Origin: CAYSRM01 sp964475205
Lineage (GTDB): Bacteria; Verrucomicrobiota; Kiritimatiellia; UBA8416; CAYSRM01
NCBI GenBank assembly: GCA_964475205.1
Contig: CAYYVQ010000038.1
Span: forward strand, 1-26,742
Length of the DNA stretch: 26,742 bases
Direction of reading: 5' to 3'
Below, piece after piece: positions 1 to 7,879 of the stretch; position 1 is the first letter of the stretch, and the number at the start of each line of letters is the position of its first letter. Made by a program: the position numbers and the translations under genes. The notes under the pieces are model-generated. The model ran no database searches. It was not told the DNA's origin and was given only the letters and a program-made list of their open reading frames with translations.

Positions 1-49
1 GACGGCATAGGCAATTCTCCGGCATTGTCTTCTCCTGTACAACAACTGC

Positions 50-118
50 CCCGCATATCTAACCCGCATATCTCACAGAATTTCGTAGCGGGAGAGGGGA
101 AAGCCTGAGATATGCGGG
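50..118. repeat. Intergenic repeat with 13-bp inverted arms
   Basis: CCCGCATATCT occurs directly repeated at 50-60 and 63-73. The second copy extends to CCCGCATATCTCA (63-75), whose perfect reverse complement lies at 106-118, leaving a 30-nt purine-rich loop. A 24-nt stretch of the left half (59-82) recurs at 24096-24119 with one mismatch, so this is a dispersed element and not a chance hairpin. It sits upstream of the accD promoter. It has no T-run, so it is not a classical intrinsic terminator. Function unknown. Confidence 0.75.
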
Positions 119-161
119 CTGATCAGACACCATCGTTGTCCCGCGTTCTGCCAATTTACCC

Positions 162-191
162 TTGTCAACATGCACTTACCCAACGCATAAT
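162..191 (+). promoter_or_regulatory. Sigma-70-like promoter for the acc operon
   Basis: TTGTCA at 162-167 (five of six matches to TTGACA) and CATAAT at 186-191 (five of six matches to TATAAT) are separated by 18 bp. A start site near 198 would give a leader of about 20 nt before the accD ATG at 219. This would also explain why the accD open frame extends upstream of its true start. Prediction is from consensus only. Confidence 0.55.
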
Positions 192-218
192 TCCTTGCTT
201 AAAGAAAAAGGTTCCAAA

Positions 219-1052
219 ATGGCATGGTTCAGAAAAACACTAAAAGAAAAGCCGGCGCCGAAAAAATCCAATATGTGGATGATATGCCCGGGCTGCAGCG
301 CACACGTATTCAGGGAAGAATGGAAAAAAACAGACAACGTCTGCCCGAAATGCAATTTCCATGACAAGATTACTGTGCACCAGAGACTTGATCAACTGAT
401 CGACAAAGAGTCATTTGTTGAGCTGAATAAGAACATGGCGGTCAACGATCCGCTCTCCTTCGCCGACGCAAGGGGCGCCTACAGTGAAAAAGCCAGACAG
501 GCCACAGCAAAAACCGGGCTGAAAGAATCGATAGTAACAGGCAAAGCCAAAATGAATTCCATCCCCGTGGTTATAGGTGTCATGGACTTCCGGTTCCTTG
601 GAGGCAGCCTGGGCAGCATAACGGGAGAGAAAATACTCCAGGCCATGAATTATGCCCTGAAACATCGCATGCCGTGCATAATGGTATGCGCTTCAGGAGG
701 AGCAAGAATGCAGGAAGGCATCATCTCATTAATGCAGATGGGCAAAACATGCGCGGGGATATCAAGACTGAACGAAGCAGGTATTCCCTACATCTCTGTC
801 CTGACCCACCCCACCACGGGAGGCGTCTCCGCAAGCTTCGCCATGATGGGAGACATCAACATTGCCGAACCAGGCGTACTGATAGGCTTTGCAGGGCGCA
901 GGGTAATCGAACAGACCATTAAACAGGAACTGCCGGATGACTTCCAGACGGCCGAGTACGTGCTGGAACACGGTTTTATTGATCACATCGTAGATCGGAA
1001 AAACCTGAAAGAGTTTATCTGCAACGTATTGAAATATTGGAATGCATCCTGA
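219..1052 (+). CDS. accD: Acetyl-CoA carboxylase carboxyltransferase subunit beta
   Basis: AccD pairs with AccA to form the carboxyltransferase that moves the carboxyl group from carboxybiotin to acetyl-CoA, giving malonyl-CoA for fatty acid synthesis in the cytoplasm. The protein is 277 aa, normal for the family. The N-terminal zinc ribbon is visible as CPGC (23-26) and CPKC (42-45). The crotonase-like carboxyltransferase core follows, with GGSLGSITGEK and the oxyanion-type segments CASGGARMQEG and TTGGVSASFA. The open frame begins at 162, but the ATG at 219 is preferred: an AAAGG lies just upstream, the product starts MAWF like other AccD proteins, and the predicted promoter lies inside the longer frame. 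It is first in an operon with the ParB-like gene, accA and a carboxyltransferase-BCCP fusion. Confidence 0.97.
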   Translation: MAWFRKTLKEKPAPKKSNMWMICPGCSAHVFREEWKKTDNVCPKCNFHDKITVHQRLDQLIDKESFVELNKNMAVNDPLSFADARGAYSEKARQATAKTGLKESIVTGKAKMNSIPVVIGVMDFRFLGGSLGSITGEKILQAMNYALKHRMPCIMVCASGGARMQEGIISLMQMGKTCAGISRLNEAGIPYISVLTHPTTGGVSASFAMMGDINIAEPGVLIGFAGRRVIEQTIKQELPDDFQTAEYVLEHGFIDHIVDRKNLKEFICNVLKYWNAS

Positions 1053-1068
1053 GCAAAGGTGGCAAAAA

Positions 1069-1467
1069 ATGAAGCAGAAATTCACAGAACTTGAAATCAG
1101 CCGGATAAAAACCAGGGACAAACCGCTAAGAAATACGGGAGATACAACAACTCTCGAAAACTCGATAAGAAAACTGGGTTTACTCTCCCCTCTGATTGTA
1201 GACCCTGATAACGTTCTTATCTCAGGCTACCGGCGGCTCTCAGCCTGTGCCGGAATCGGGCTCAAAAGCGTTCCGGTGATACGCGTCGATGTTCCCGCAG
1301 ACAGCATGGAAGCGCTCGACATCCAAACCGATGAAAACCTGTGCAGAAAACCGCTTTCCCACGATGAACTACAGCAGCATATCCAGGAGAAAAAGCTCCG
1401 GATGGAGAAAATTACCGGCAGCAGAGGCTTCGTTGACAGAATCAGAAAAACTTTCTCGCAACACTGA
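1069..1467 (+). CDS. Small ParB/sulfiredoxin-fold domain protein
   Basis: The product is 132 aa and resembles only the N-terminal ParB-like (ParB/Srx) domain. It has a short 'LENSIRKLGLLSPLIVD' segment like the ParB 'sI...Gl..PlvV' motif, then ISGYRRLSAC, matching the family's G-x-R-R signature, then a charged C-terminal tail. The central helix-turn-helix and dimerisation domains of chromosomal ParB are absent, so it is not a segregation ParB. The domain family includes CTP/ATP-binding and nuclease-like members; the substrate here is unknown. The ATG at 1069 has an AAAGGTGG site 17 nt downstream of the accD stop. An upstream in-frame ATG at 1042 would overlap accD. It lies between accD and accA on the same strand, an unusual place for this family. 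Confidence 0.8.
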   Translation: MKQKFTELEISRIKTRDKPLRNTGDTTTLENSIRKLGLLSPLIVDPDNVLISGYRRLSACAGIGLKSVPVIRVDVPADSMEALDIQTDENLCRKPLSHDELQQHIQEKKLRMEKITGSRGFVDRIRKTFSQH

Positions 1468-1577
1468 TTTAGATTAGGTTAGACGCCTTGATGCCGGAAT
1501 GAGCGCAATCCGGGATTCACCTCTGGATAGCGCCGATGATAGCAAACAGATAAAAGGATAGAAAAGATCAGGTTAAT

Positions 1578-2540
1578 ATGGATCTCGACTTTGAGAAGGA
1601 AATAGCGGAAATCGAAAACAGAATTTCCGAGTTGAAAACGTTAAATGAAAACCCGAACGTTGAGTTCGATACCGAAATAGCTGAACTTGCTGGCGAGCTC
1701 GAAGCAAAAACAAAATCAACCTACCGGAATCTTTCACCATGGCAGACCATACAGATAGCAAGACATCCTGAACGACCGTCCATAAAGGACTACGCCAGCG
1801 GAGTTTTCAGCGAATTCATAGAGCTGCACGGAGATCGCTGCTTCGGCGACGACCAGGGCATTATAGGCGGTTTTGCCAGCATAAAACAAAGCAAACACAA
1901 AGTCATGCTCATAGGACATCAGAAGGGTAAATCCGTCGAAGAAAACCTCCAAAGCAATTTCGGAATGGCAAACCCCGAAGGCTACCGCAAAGCCCTGCGG
2001 CTGATGAAACTGGCGGAAAAATACAAAATCCCCGTAGTATGCCTCATAGATACCCCCGGGGCCTACCCAGGCGAAGAAGCAGAGGCCCGCGGCCAGGCCG
2101 AGGCCATAGCGCGCAATCTTACGGAAATGTTCAGTATTAAAGTTCCGATTGTAGTAATAGTCACAGGAGAAGGCGGCAGCGGAGGCGCCATCGGAATCGG
2201 CATAGGCGATGCCGTGCTGATGCTTTCAAATTCTGTGTACTCGGTCATATCCCCTGAAGGATGCGCCTCCATATTGTGGCGCGACGGCTCAAAAGCGCCG
2301 GATGCGGCCTCGGCATTGAAAATTACTGCAAAAGACCTCAAAAACTACAATGTAATAGACGAAATAATCGAAGAACCCGTCGGCGGAGCACACAGAAACC
2401 ATCAGGCAACATTCGAAGCAGTCAGAAAAACTCTCGTGACCCGCCTGACAAGACTGAAAAAAATGTCGTCGAGAAAACTTTTGGAAAAGCGGTTTGAAAA
2501 ATTCGCATCAATGGGCAGACCTGAAAAAGTCAAACGATAG
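1578..2540 (+). CDS. accA: Acetyl-CoA carboxylase carboxyltransferase subunit alpha
   Basis: AccA is the second half of the acetyl-CoA carboxyltransferase and forms an alpha2beta2 tetramer with AccD. The 320-aa length is typical. The N-terminal helical region (about 1-60, with FEKEIAEIENRISELK) is followed by the conserved QIARHPERPSIKDYA and FIELHGDRCFGDD segments and the acyl-CoA/carboxybiotin site regions CLIDTPGAYPGEEAEARGQ and GEGGSGGAIGIGIGD. The ATG at 1578 is preceded by a purine-rich stretch (AAAAGGATAGAAAAG) about 10-20 nt upstream. A 110-bp gap separates it from the ParB-like gene; I see only a weak 5-bp hairpin (CCGGA/TCCGG) there. The start of the next gene follows within 20 bp of the stop, which suggests co-transcription. 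Confidence 0.97.
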   Translation: MDLDFEKEIAEIENRISELKTLNENPNVEFDTEIAELAGELEAKTKSTYRNLSPWQTIQIARHPERPSIKDYASGVFSEFIELHGDRCFGDDQGIIGGFASIKQSKHKVMLIGHQKGKSVEENLQSNFGMANPEGYRKALRLMKLAEKYKIPVVCLIDTPGAYPGEEAEARGQAEAIARNLTEMFSIKVPIVVIVTGEGGSGGAIGIGIGDAVLMLSNSVYSVISPEGCASILWRDGSKAPDAASALKITAKDLKNYNVIDEIIEEPVGGAHRNHQATFEAVRKTLVTRLTRLKKMSSRKLLEKRFEKFASMGRPEKVKR

Positions 2541-2556
2541 AAAAGAAGGACTAAAC

Positions 2557-4512
2557 ATGGCCCGATCAAAAAAAGAAAACAGGGAAAACACCCGGAAATC
2601 TAAAAAACAAACCGCATCTTCCTCTAAAAAGACAACGCCGCTGCGCATCACCGACACCACACTGCGCGATGCCCACCAGTCGCTCTGGGCAACCAGGATG
2701 CGGACCAGAGACATAGAAGGCATACTGGAAACAATCGATAACGCAGGCTATTACTCTCTCGAAGTCTGGGGCGGAGCAACTTTTGATGTATGCCTTCGTT
2801 TCCTGAGAGAAAATCCATGGGAACGTCTCCGGTTGATGAAATCAAAAGCAAAGAAAACGCCCCTGCAGATGCTTCTTCGCGGCCAGAATATACTCGGATA
2901 CAAGAATTATCCCGACGATCTACTCGACCGCTTCATAGCTCTGGCGTGCAAAAACGGGATAGATATTTTCAGAATATTCGATGCGCTTAATGATAACAGG
3001 AACCTGGAACACGCTATCAAATGCGTCAAAAAACACGGCGGACACGCGCAGGGCACCCTCTGCTATACAATCAGCCCGGTCCATACCGTCAACGAGTTCG
3101 TGCGTGTGGCTGAAGAACAGGTTCAAATGGGCATCGACTCCCTCTGCATTAAGGATATGGCGGGGATCCTGTCGCCTGTTTCCGCTGAAAAACTGGTCTC
3201 GGCCCTCACCTCGCAACTGGACGTGCCCGTCCAGCTCCATTGCCATATGACAAGCGGTATGGCCGTGGCAACATATACCGCAGGGGTAATGGCCGGCGCA
3301 GGGGCAATCGACTGCGCAATATCGCCTATGTCGGGTTTTTCATCTCAGCCGCCGGTAGAAACCATGCTTTCGATATTTGACCAGACCCCGTACAATGCAC
3401 AGCTTGACGTTGAATGTCTCCGCAAAATCTGCAAATACTTCACCAATCTTGCCCCGGAACGGAAATTGTCGCATCAACCAATTAATATCATTGATCCGGA
3501 AATACTTATCCACCACATACCCGGCGGAATGATATCCAACCTGCGATCACAGCTCGACCAGCAGGATGCATTAGACAGACTCCCCGAAGTCCTCGACGAA
3601 ATACCCGAAACCCGAAAAGACATGGGCTATCCCCCGCTGGTAACCCCAACAAGCCAGATAATCGGCATTCAGTCGGTAATGAACATCCTGTCAGGGGAAC
3701 GATACTCAATGGTGCCCCAGGAAACAAAGAATTACATAAAGGGCTTCTACGGAAGACCGCCAGCCAAAATCAACCCAAAGTTGAAAAAGAAAATACTTGG
3801 CGACGAAAAACCGATAACCTGCCGGCCGGCGGATCTTCTCGACCCTATGCTGCCTAACGCAACAGACAATATCGATCCGGTCCTGATAAAGGAAGAAGAA
3901 GACATTATGTCCTACTGCCTTTTCCCGGAAACCGCAAAACAATACATGGAATGGCGCAGTTTACCCGAAGATCAACGCCCTGAACCGCCGGCAGAAGCCG
4001 AGAGAAAACAACATGAAGAGGAAGATAACCATAGAAATATCGAACCACCGCAAAGCGGCAAGCCCTTCCTTAATCCTGAAGACTACAAGGAATTACACGA
4101 AGTAATCGAAAAAGTAAAAGAACTGGGCCTGGACGAACTCACCATCCGCAGGGGAAACGCCAGCCTGAGCCTCAGCGGAGGCGAGGTTTCACAATCCGCA
4201 AACGCACATGCAGAGGAAAAACCGCAAACAGTGAAATCCGAAGAATCAGCCAGCGCCGAAACCAAACCAGACGGTCCGGCAATTGAAGCGCCGCTCAACG
4301 GGACCTTTTACACCTGCCCCGGACCCGGACAACCCGATTTCACAGCGCCTGGCGACATTGTTGAGCAAGACGAACCGGTTTGTATCGTTGAAGCCATGAA
4401 ACTATTCAACCAGATCAAGACCCCTTTCAAATGCAAAATCAGGTCATTTCTTGTCAAGCACGGAGACACCGTGAACAAAGGGCAACCCCTGATCTCCATT
4501 GAACAACTGTAG
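2557..4512 (+). CDS. Oxaloacetate/pyruvate-type carboxyltransferase fused to AccB-type biotin carrier
   Basis: A 651-aa two-part biotin protein. Residues about 25-300 form the HMGL-like carboxyltransferase barrel of OadA, PycB and transcarboxylase 5S (TDTTLRDAHQSL; metal-binding HCHMTSG; carbamylated-lysine segment CIKDMAG), followed by the family's conserved second domain to about 460. A charged linker (rich in E, P and Q) leads to a second half that looks like AccB rather than the usual OadA tail: a helix LHEVIEKVKELGLDELTI, then an acidic/Ala linker, then a biotinyl domain with NGTFYTCPGPG (AccB 'thumb' region) and EAMK, biotinylated lysine at about 615. The ATG at 2557 has GAAGGA 6 nt upstream; the longer frame from 2494 would run into accA. 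It could serve as two-subunit pyruvate carboxylase, oxaloacetate decarboxylase alpha, or a carrier shared with AccA/AccD. The domain assignments are secure; the reaction is inference. Confidence 0.9.
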   Translation: MARSKKENRENTRKSKKQTASSSKKTTPLRITDTTLRDAHQSLWATRMRTRDIEGILETIDNAGYYSLEVWGGATFDVCLRFLRENPWERLRLMKSKAKKTPLQMLLRGQNILGYKNYPDDLLDRFIALACKNGIDIFRIFDALNDNRNLEHAIKCVKKHGGHAQGTLCYTISPVHTVNEFVRVAEEQVQMGIDSLCIKDMAGILSPVSAEKLVSALTSQLDVPVQLHCHMTSGMAVATYTAGVMAGAGAIDCAISPMSGFSSQPPVETMLSIFDQTPYNAQLDVECLRKICKYFTNLAPERKLSHQPINIIDPEILIHHIPGGMISNLRSQLDQQDALDRLPEVLDEIPETRKDMGYPPLVTPTSQIIGIQSVMNILSGERYSMVPQETKNYIKGFYGRPPAKINPKLKKKILGDEKPITCRPADLLDPMLPNATDNIDPVLIKEEEDIMSYCLFPETAKQYMEWRSLPEDQRPEPPAEAERKQHEEEDNHRNIEPPQSGKPFLNPEDYKELHEVIEKVKELGLDELTIRRGNASLSLSGGEVSQSANAHAEEKPQTVKSEESASAETKPDGPAIEAPLNGTFYTCPGPGQPDFTAPGDIVEQDEPVCIVEAMKLFNQIKTPFKCKIRSFLVKHGDTVNKGQPLISIEQL

Positions 4513-4539
4513 TTCAACAACTCATGGGAAAATACGCCG

Positions 4540-5127
4540 TCAAGGCCTGTTTCTGCGGTCAATGAACAGGTCAAGTTGCTCGTCCCTTATCAAATCATAG
4601 TTTTTGAGCAAACGCATAATCTGTAAAAGGTCGGACTTCCCATAGTTCCTGTTGACATCAACACTCCTGGCTAATTCCATAAGCATGGTCCCAAAAGTAA
4701 TTACCCCGTCAATGCCCCTTTCTTTCAACAACTCTACACTCCGTGATCATAAATCCTCCCCTACCGGCAATCGCGGCAAACAAAGAATTCGCGCAAATTT
4801 GCCGGTTCCAAGCAGATTTTGAGCATACCTAAGCGCGTCTTTCTCAGCAAATCGATAAAGATCAGGTTCCTTTTCCAGTCTTGCCGGATACAGCCGCTCC
4901 GAGTGCCACCCCAGGATACCGACAATCGCCCTGGCAACAGGCCGAAGATCATCTCCTGTCCAGACAAAACTGCTCGCAACACCGTGCGTTGCATTCACCG
5001 GCCTGGTCAGAACAAAGTCCACCTCCTCACGCGCAGTCTTGTGTCTGCCGGGAACAGTATGCTTCCTTGGCTGCAACACGAGAAAGCCGTTCAACTCAAA
5101 ATACTCCCTTACAATTGTATCGTTCAT
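4540..5127 (-). pseudogene. Conserved unknown protein interrupted by one in-frame TGA
   Basis: Two open segments on the minus strand share one frame and are separated only by a TGA at 4747-4749. The first codes for 126 aa from the ATG at 5127 (MNDTIVREYFELNGF; a GTG at 5133 is also possible) to LPVGEDL. After the stop the frame continues at once as SRSVELLKERGIDGVI and runs to a TGA at 4540. Together they make a plausible 195-codon gene with a mixed N-terminal domain (EEVDFVLTRP) and a helical C-terminus (VDVNRNYGKSDLLQ). I do not recognise the function. It lies 33-39 bp downstream of aroB and converges with the acc operon 27 bp away. A single CGA-to-TGA change would explain the stop. Sequencing error or readthrough are alternatives. 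Confidence 0.7.
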
Positions 5128-5166
5128 ACCCACGACAAATCGATCCCCCCATGTATAAAACCGGAA

Positions 5167-6267
5167 TCACATATCCGCGTACACATCAGACATCAAGCCC
5201 TCTTCCACCACGCATCCCACACAAACCTGGCCAAGACTTTCAACCAGGGTGAACCTTGGAACACTGCCCAGCGCCTTCTTGTCTCTGGTCATGGCATGCC
5301 GAATCTGTTCCCAACCCGGCTTTCTGCCCTCTTCCGAAGGCGATACAGGCAGCTTCAACCCGGAAAGCAAACGTTTTATGCGCGCCGCATCCTTTTTGGA
5401 AAAACCCCTGCTTGCTGCAGCCAGATCAGCCGCATATGCCATCCCCACAGCAACAGCTTCACCGTGAAGATACTTGCCGTATCCGGCCGCCTTCTCAAGG
5501 GCATGGCCAAGAGTGTGCCCGAAATTCAAAGCAGCCCTGACCCCCGATTCCCGCTCATCCATAGCAACGACCGCTGCCTTGATCTCACACGAGCGAGTGA
5601 TTACTTCCTGAAGAAAAACAGGATCCCGCCCGGCAAGCCGTTCAATCCCTGATTCCAGACTCCTGAACAGTTCCGCATCCCAGATCACCGCATGTTTTAC
5701 CAGTTCAGCCAGCCCCGATAGATATTCTTTCTCCGGAAGCGATACAAGCGTTGAAAGGTCGATGGCAACCTCCACAGGCTGATAGAAGGCTCCTACCAGA
5801 TTCTTGCCTTCCTCCATGTTCAAACCAGTCTTCCCTCCCACCGAGCTGTCCAACATGGCAAGAGTGGTAGTAGGCGCCTGCACATAACGTATACCCCGCA
5901 GATAAGTGGCGGCAACAAAGCCGGCAAGATCGCCTATAACCCCGCCTCCAAGAGCAAAAATAAAAGAGGATCTGTCGAGTCCGGCTTCAATCGCTTTCGA
6001 ATATAATGCCGCGGCACAGGACAGATTTTTAGACGCCTCGCCGGCAGGCACCTTCTCCCTGAACACATTGAAACCCAACGCGCCAATTCGCTTTTCAAAA
6101 ACGTCTCCGTAAATTGCATCCACATTGCTGTCAGAGATTATCAATGCGCGCAACCCGTCGACTCGGGCGCAATATCCGGCCCCTGGTGTCAGATCAGCGC
6201 CTATGCGAATATCGTAACTTCTGTCACCAAGGAGCACTTTCACCATGCTGCAATTCTCAGTCACCAT
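5167..6267 (-). CDS. aroB: 3-dehydroquinate synthase
   Basis: AroB converts DAHP to 3-dehydroquinate, the second step of the shikimate pathway, using NAD and a divalent metal. The 366-aa length is normal. The NAD-binding glycine segment GGGVIGDLAGFVAATYLRG is followed by PTTTLAMLDSSVGGKTG, both hallmarks of the family, and the metal-binding histidines lie in FGHTLGHALEKA and LHGEAVAVGMA. The ATG at 6267 has AAGGAGAG about 8 nt upstream and overlaps the end of fmt by 11 bp, so translation is probably coupled. An in-frame ATG at 6246 is possible but has no comparable ribosome binding site. The other shikimate genes in the window, aroA and aroK, are in different operons. Confidence 0.97.
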   Translation of the reverse strand: MVTENCSMVKVLLGDRSYDIRIGADLTPGAGYCARVDGLRALIISDSNVDAIYGDVFEKRIGALGFNVFREKVPAGEASKNLSCAAALYSKAIEAGLDRSSFIFALGGGVIGDLAGFVAATYLRGIRYVQAPTTTLAMLDSSVGGKTGLNMEEGKNLVGAFYQPVEVAIDLSTLVSLPEKEYLSGLAELVKHAVIWDAELFRSLESGIERLAGRDPVFLQEVITRSCEIKAAVVAMDERESGVRAALNFGHTLGHALEKAAGYGKYLHGEAVAVGMAYAADLAAASRGFSKKDAARIKRLLSGLKLPVSPSEEGRKPGWEQIRHAMTRDKKALGSVPRFTLVESLGQVCVGCVVEEGLMSDVYADM

Positions 6268-7204
6268 GAATCATCTCTCCTTTCGCAATTCTCAAGCCCC
6301 TGGCAAACTCTGCCCCGGACATTTCTCTTTTCCCAGCAGGCTTAACCCTGAGCAGACATACCGAATCATCTCCCCCGGAAACAACGCCTGTCTTTATCAC
6401 CAGGGATTTTTTCCCCGCCTCCAGCACCGTGCCGGCAGCCGCATCAGCCCGACCCGACTGCATCCCTGCAACTTCGAGAAGGACAACCCGACGGCCTTTT
6501 ACATCACAATACGCCCCTGGCCATGGCGTAAATGCGCGCACCCTGTTGTAAATATTTTCCGCCTCCATATCCCATGATATCAAGCCGTCTTTCTTGCTCA
6601 AACGCGGCGCATAAGTGGCCAGGCTTTCATCCTGGGACCTGCGCGGCGCGATACCGCTTTCGACATCCTTAACAGTCTGCTCCAGCAATTCTCCGCCTGG
6701 CGCAGCCAGTCTGTCCAGGAGTTCCCCGGCATTTTCGCCGTTTTTAATCGCAACTTTCAACTGGTAAATAACGTCCCCGGCATCCATCCTGTCATCCATA
6801 TACATTGTTGTAAGACCGGTCTGGCGGCGGCCATCAAGCAGCGCATGCTGAATAGGCGCCGCACCGCGGTATTCCGGAAGAAGGGAAGCATGAAGGTTAA
6901 TGCAGCCCAAAGGAGGAAGCTGCAGCACAGCCTTCTTCAGAATCTGCCCGTACGCAACCACAGCTATCAGATCAGGAGCAAGGCGCTCAAGTTCTCTTAT
7001 GCTGTCTGCCGAATTTACGTTCTCCGGAGTCAAAACAGGTAGCCCCAAATCTCCGGCAGTAACCCTGACTTCGCTGGGAGAAGGAATAAGCTTCCTGCCA
7101 CTGGGCCTGTCCGGCTGGGTTACCACCCCGACTATGCTTTCACCACTCAAGGCGCGTAGACTCTCACAGGCAAATCCGGCCGATCCCATGAAGACAATTC
7201 TCAC
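6257..7204 (-). CDS. fmt: Methionyl-tRNA formyltransferase
   Basis: Fmt formylates Met-tRNA(fMet) with 10-formyltetrahydrofolate so that translation can start. The 315-aa protein opens with RIVFMGSAGFACESL, has the catalytic formyltransferase segment NLHASLLPEYRGAAPIQHAL at about 108-127, and carries the usual C-terminal OB-like tRNA-binding domain (from about residue 205, NRVRAFTPWPGAYCD). The start is GTG at 7204, with GAGGAG about 9 nt upstream. It lies 29 bp below the fumarase beta gene and overlaps aroB. No def (peptide deformylase), its frequent neighbour, is present here. Confidence 0.96.
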   Translation of the reverse strand: MRIVFMGSAGFACESLRALSGESIVGVVTQPDRPSGRKLIPSPSEVRVTAGDLGLPVLTPENVNSADSIRELERLAPDLIAVVAYGQILKKAVLQLPPLGCINLHASLLPEYRGAAPIQHALLDGRRQTGLTTMYMDDRMDAGDVIYQLKVAIKNGENAGELLDRLAAPGGELLEQTVKDVESGIAPRRSQDESLATYAPRLSKKDGLISWDMEAENIYNRVRAFTPWPGAYCDVKGRRVVLLEVAGMQSGRADAAAGTVLEAGKKSLVIKTGVVSGGDDSVCLLRVKPAGKREMSGAEFARGLRIAKGEMIHGD

Positions 7205-7233
7205 GTATCAAGCTCCTCTGTAATTTCACGCCC

Positions 7234-7806
7234 TTACCCGCGCAATATGGTCTCAAGAATTCGTTCCGACTTCTCAGCTATATCATCATGAAGACTGCAA
7301 CCGCCTGAATCAATGGTTACAATGCCTTCCATTCCATCAACATCAAGCTCCCACATGGCCTCCGCCGGTCCAAAGCTCTCCATATAATGCACACCGCAGA
7401 CATCAACAATCCGTTCGGCAAGCGCCGCCCCTGCGCCCCCGACAACATGTACATACACGCAGCCATGACGTCTGCATGCCTCCATGGTAGCTTTGTGCAT
7501 CCCTCCCTTGCCGATAATAACGCGCACACCATGGCGCCTGATAATTTCAGCCATGAAAGGCTCCTGGCGCGAAGAAGTGGTCGGGCCGGCCGCACTGATA
7601 ACCCACCTGCCGGAACGAAGAACGGCAACAGGCCCGCAATGATAGATGGCGCCGTCCCTCATATCCACAGGCGACTTATCATCGCCTGCCAGTTTCTCGT
7701 GTACACGGTCGCGGCCTGTAATAATCCTCCCCGATAAACTGATACGATCGGATACGCTCAAAGACCTCACTGCGTTTTCTTTAAACGGATACTTGAGATT
7801 ATTCAT
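7234..7806 (-). CDS. Class I fumarate hydratase, beta subunit (C-terminal domain)
   Basis: This 190-aa protein matches the C-terminal (beta) domain of iron-sulfur hydro-lyases of the class I fumarase / L-tartrate dehydratase family. It acts with the alpha subunit encoded just upstream, interconverting fumarate and malate in the cytoplasm. Visible signatures are RDRVHEKLAG near residue 35, GPTTSSRQEPF near 80, and IIGKGGM near 98. The ATG at 7806 has GGGAG 5 nt upstream; a GTG one codon earlier (7809) is possible. Two-gene class I fumarases are common in anaerobes. A tartrate or other dicarboxylate substrate cannot be excluded from sequence. Confidence 0.93.
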   Translation of the reverse strand: MNNLKYPFKENAVRSLSVSDRISLSGRIITGRDRVHEKLAGDDKSPVDMRDGAIYHCGPVAVLRSGRWVISAAGPTTSSRQEPFMAEIIRRHGVRVIIGKGGMHKATMEACRRHGCVYVHVVGGAGAALAERIVDVCGVHYMESFGPAEAMWELDVDGMEGIVTIDSGGCSLHDDIAEKSERILETILRG

Positions 7807-7823
7807 CACTACTCCCGGTACGG

Positions 7824-7840
7824 GCAGGCTTTGTGCCTGC
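7824..7840. repeat. Short hairpin between fumarase subunit genes
   Basis: GCAGGC (7824-7829) and GCCTGC (7835-7840) form a 6-bp stem with a 5-nt loop in the 70-bp gap between the alpha and beta fumarase genes. The surrounding 35 nt (from about 7815) resembles the segment at 15120-15155 between hisC and tyrA (shared CCGG...ACGGGCAG.CTTT...TCTTCTT), so it may be one copy of a small dispersed repeat. It could moderate readthrough or mRNA stability between the two cistrons. Function unknown. Confidence 0.45.
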
Positions 7841-7879
7841 TCTTCTTAGATGCCCGCCGCTCGCCGCATTCAGCTCGGC

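Noticed and set aside
1494..1513. Hairpin CCGGA/TCCGG in the gap before accA as a terminator
   Set aside because: The stem is only 5 bp with a 10-nt loop and no T-run, and the genes on both sides appear to be one operon.
4819..5652. 277-aa plus-strand open frame opposite aroB
   Set aside because: It is antisense to aroB and to the conserved unknown gene, both with clear coding signals; composition is that of a shadow frame.
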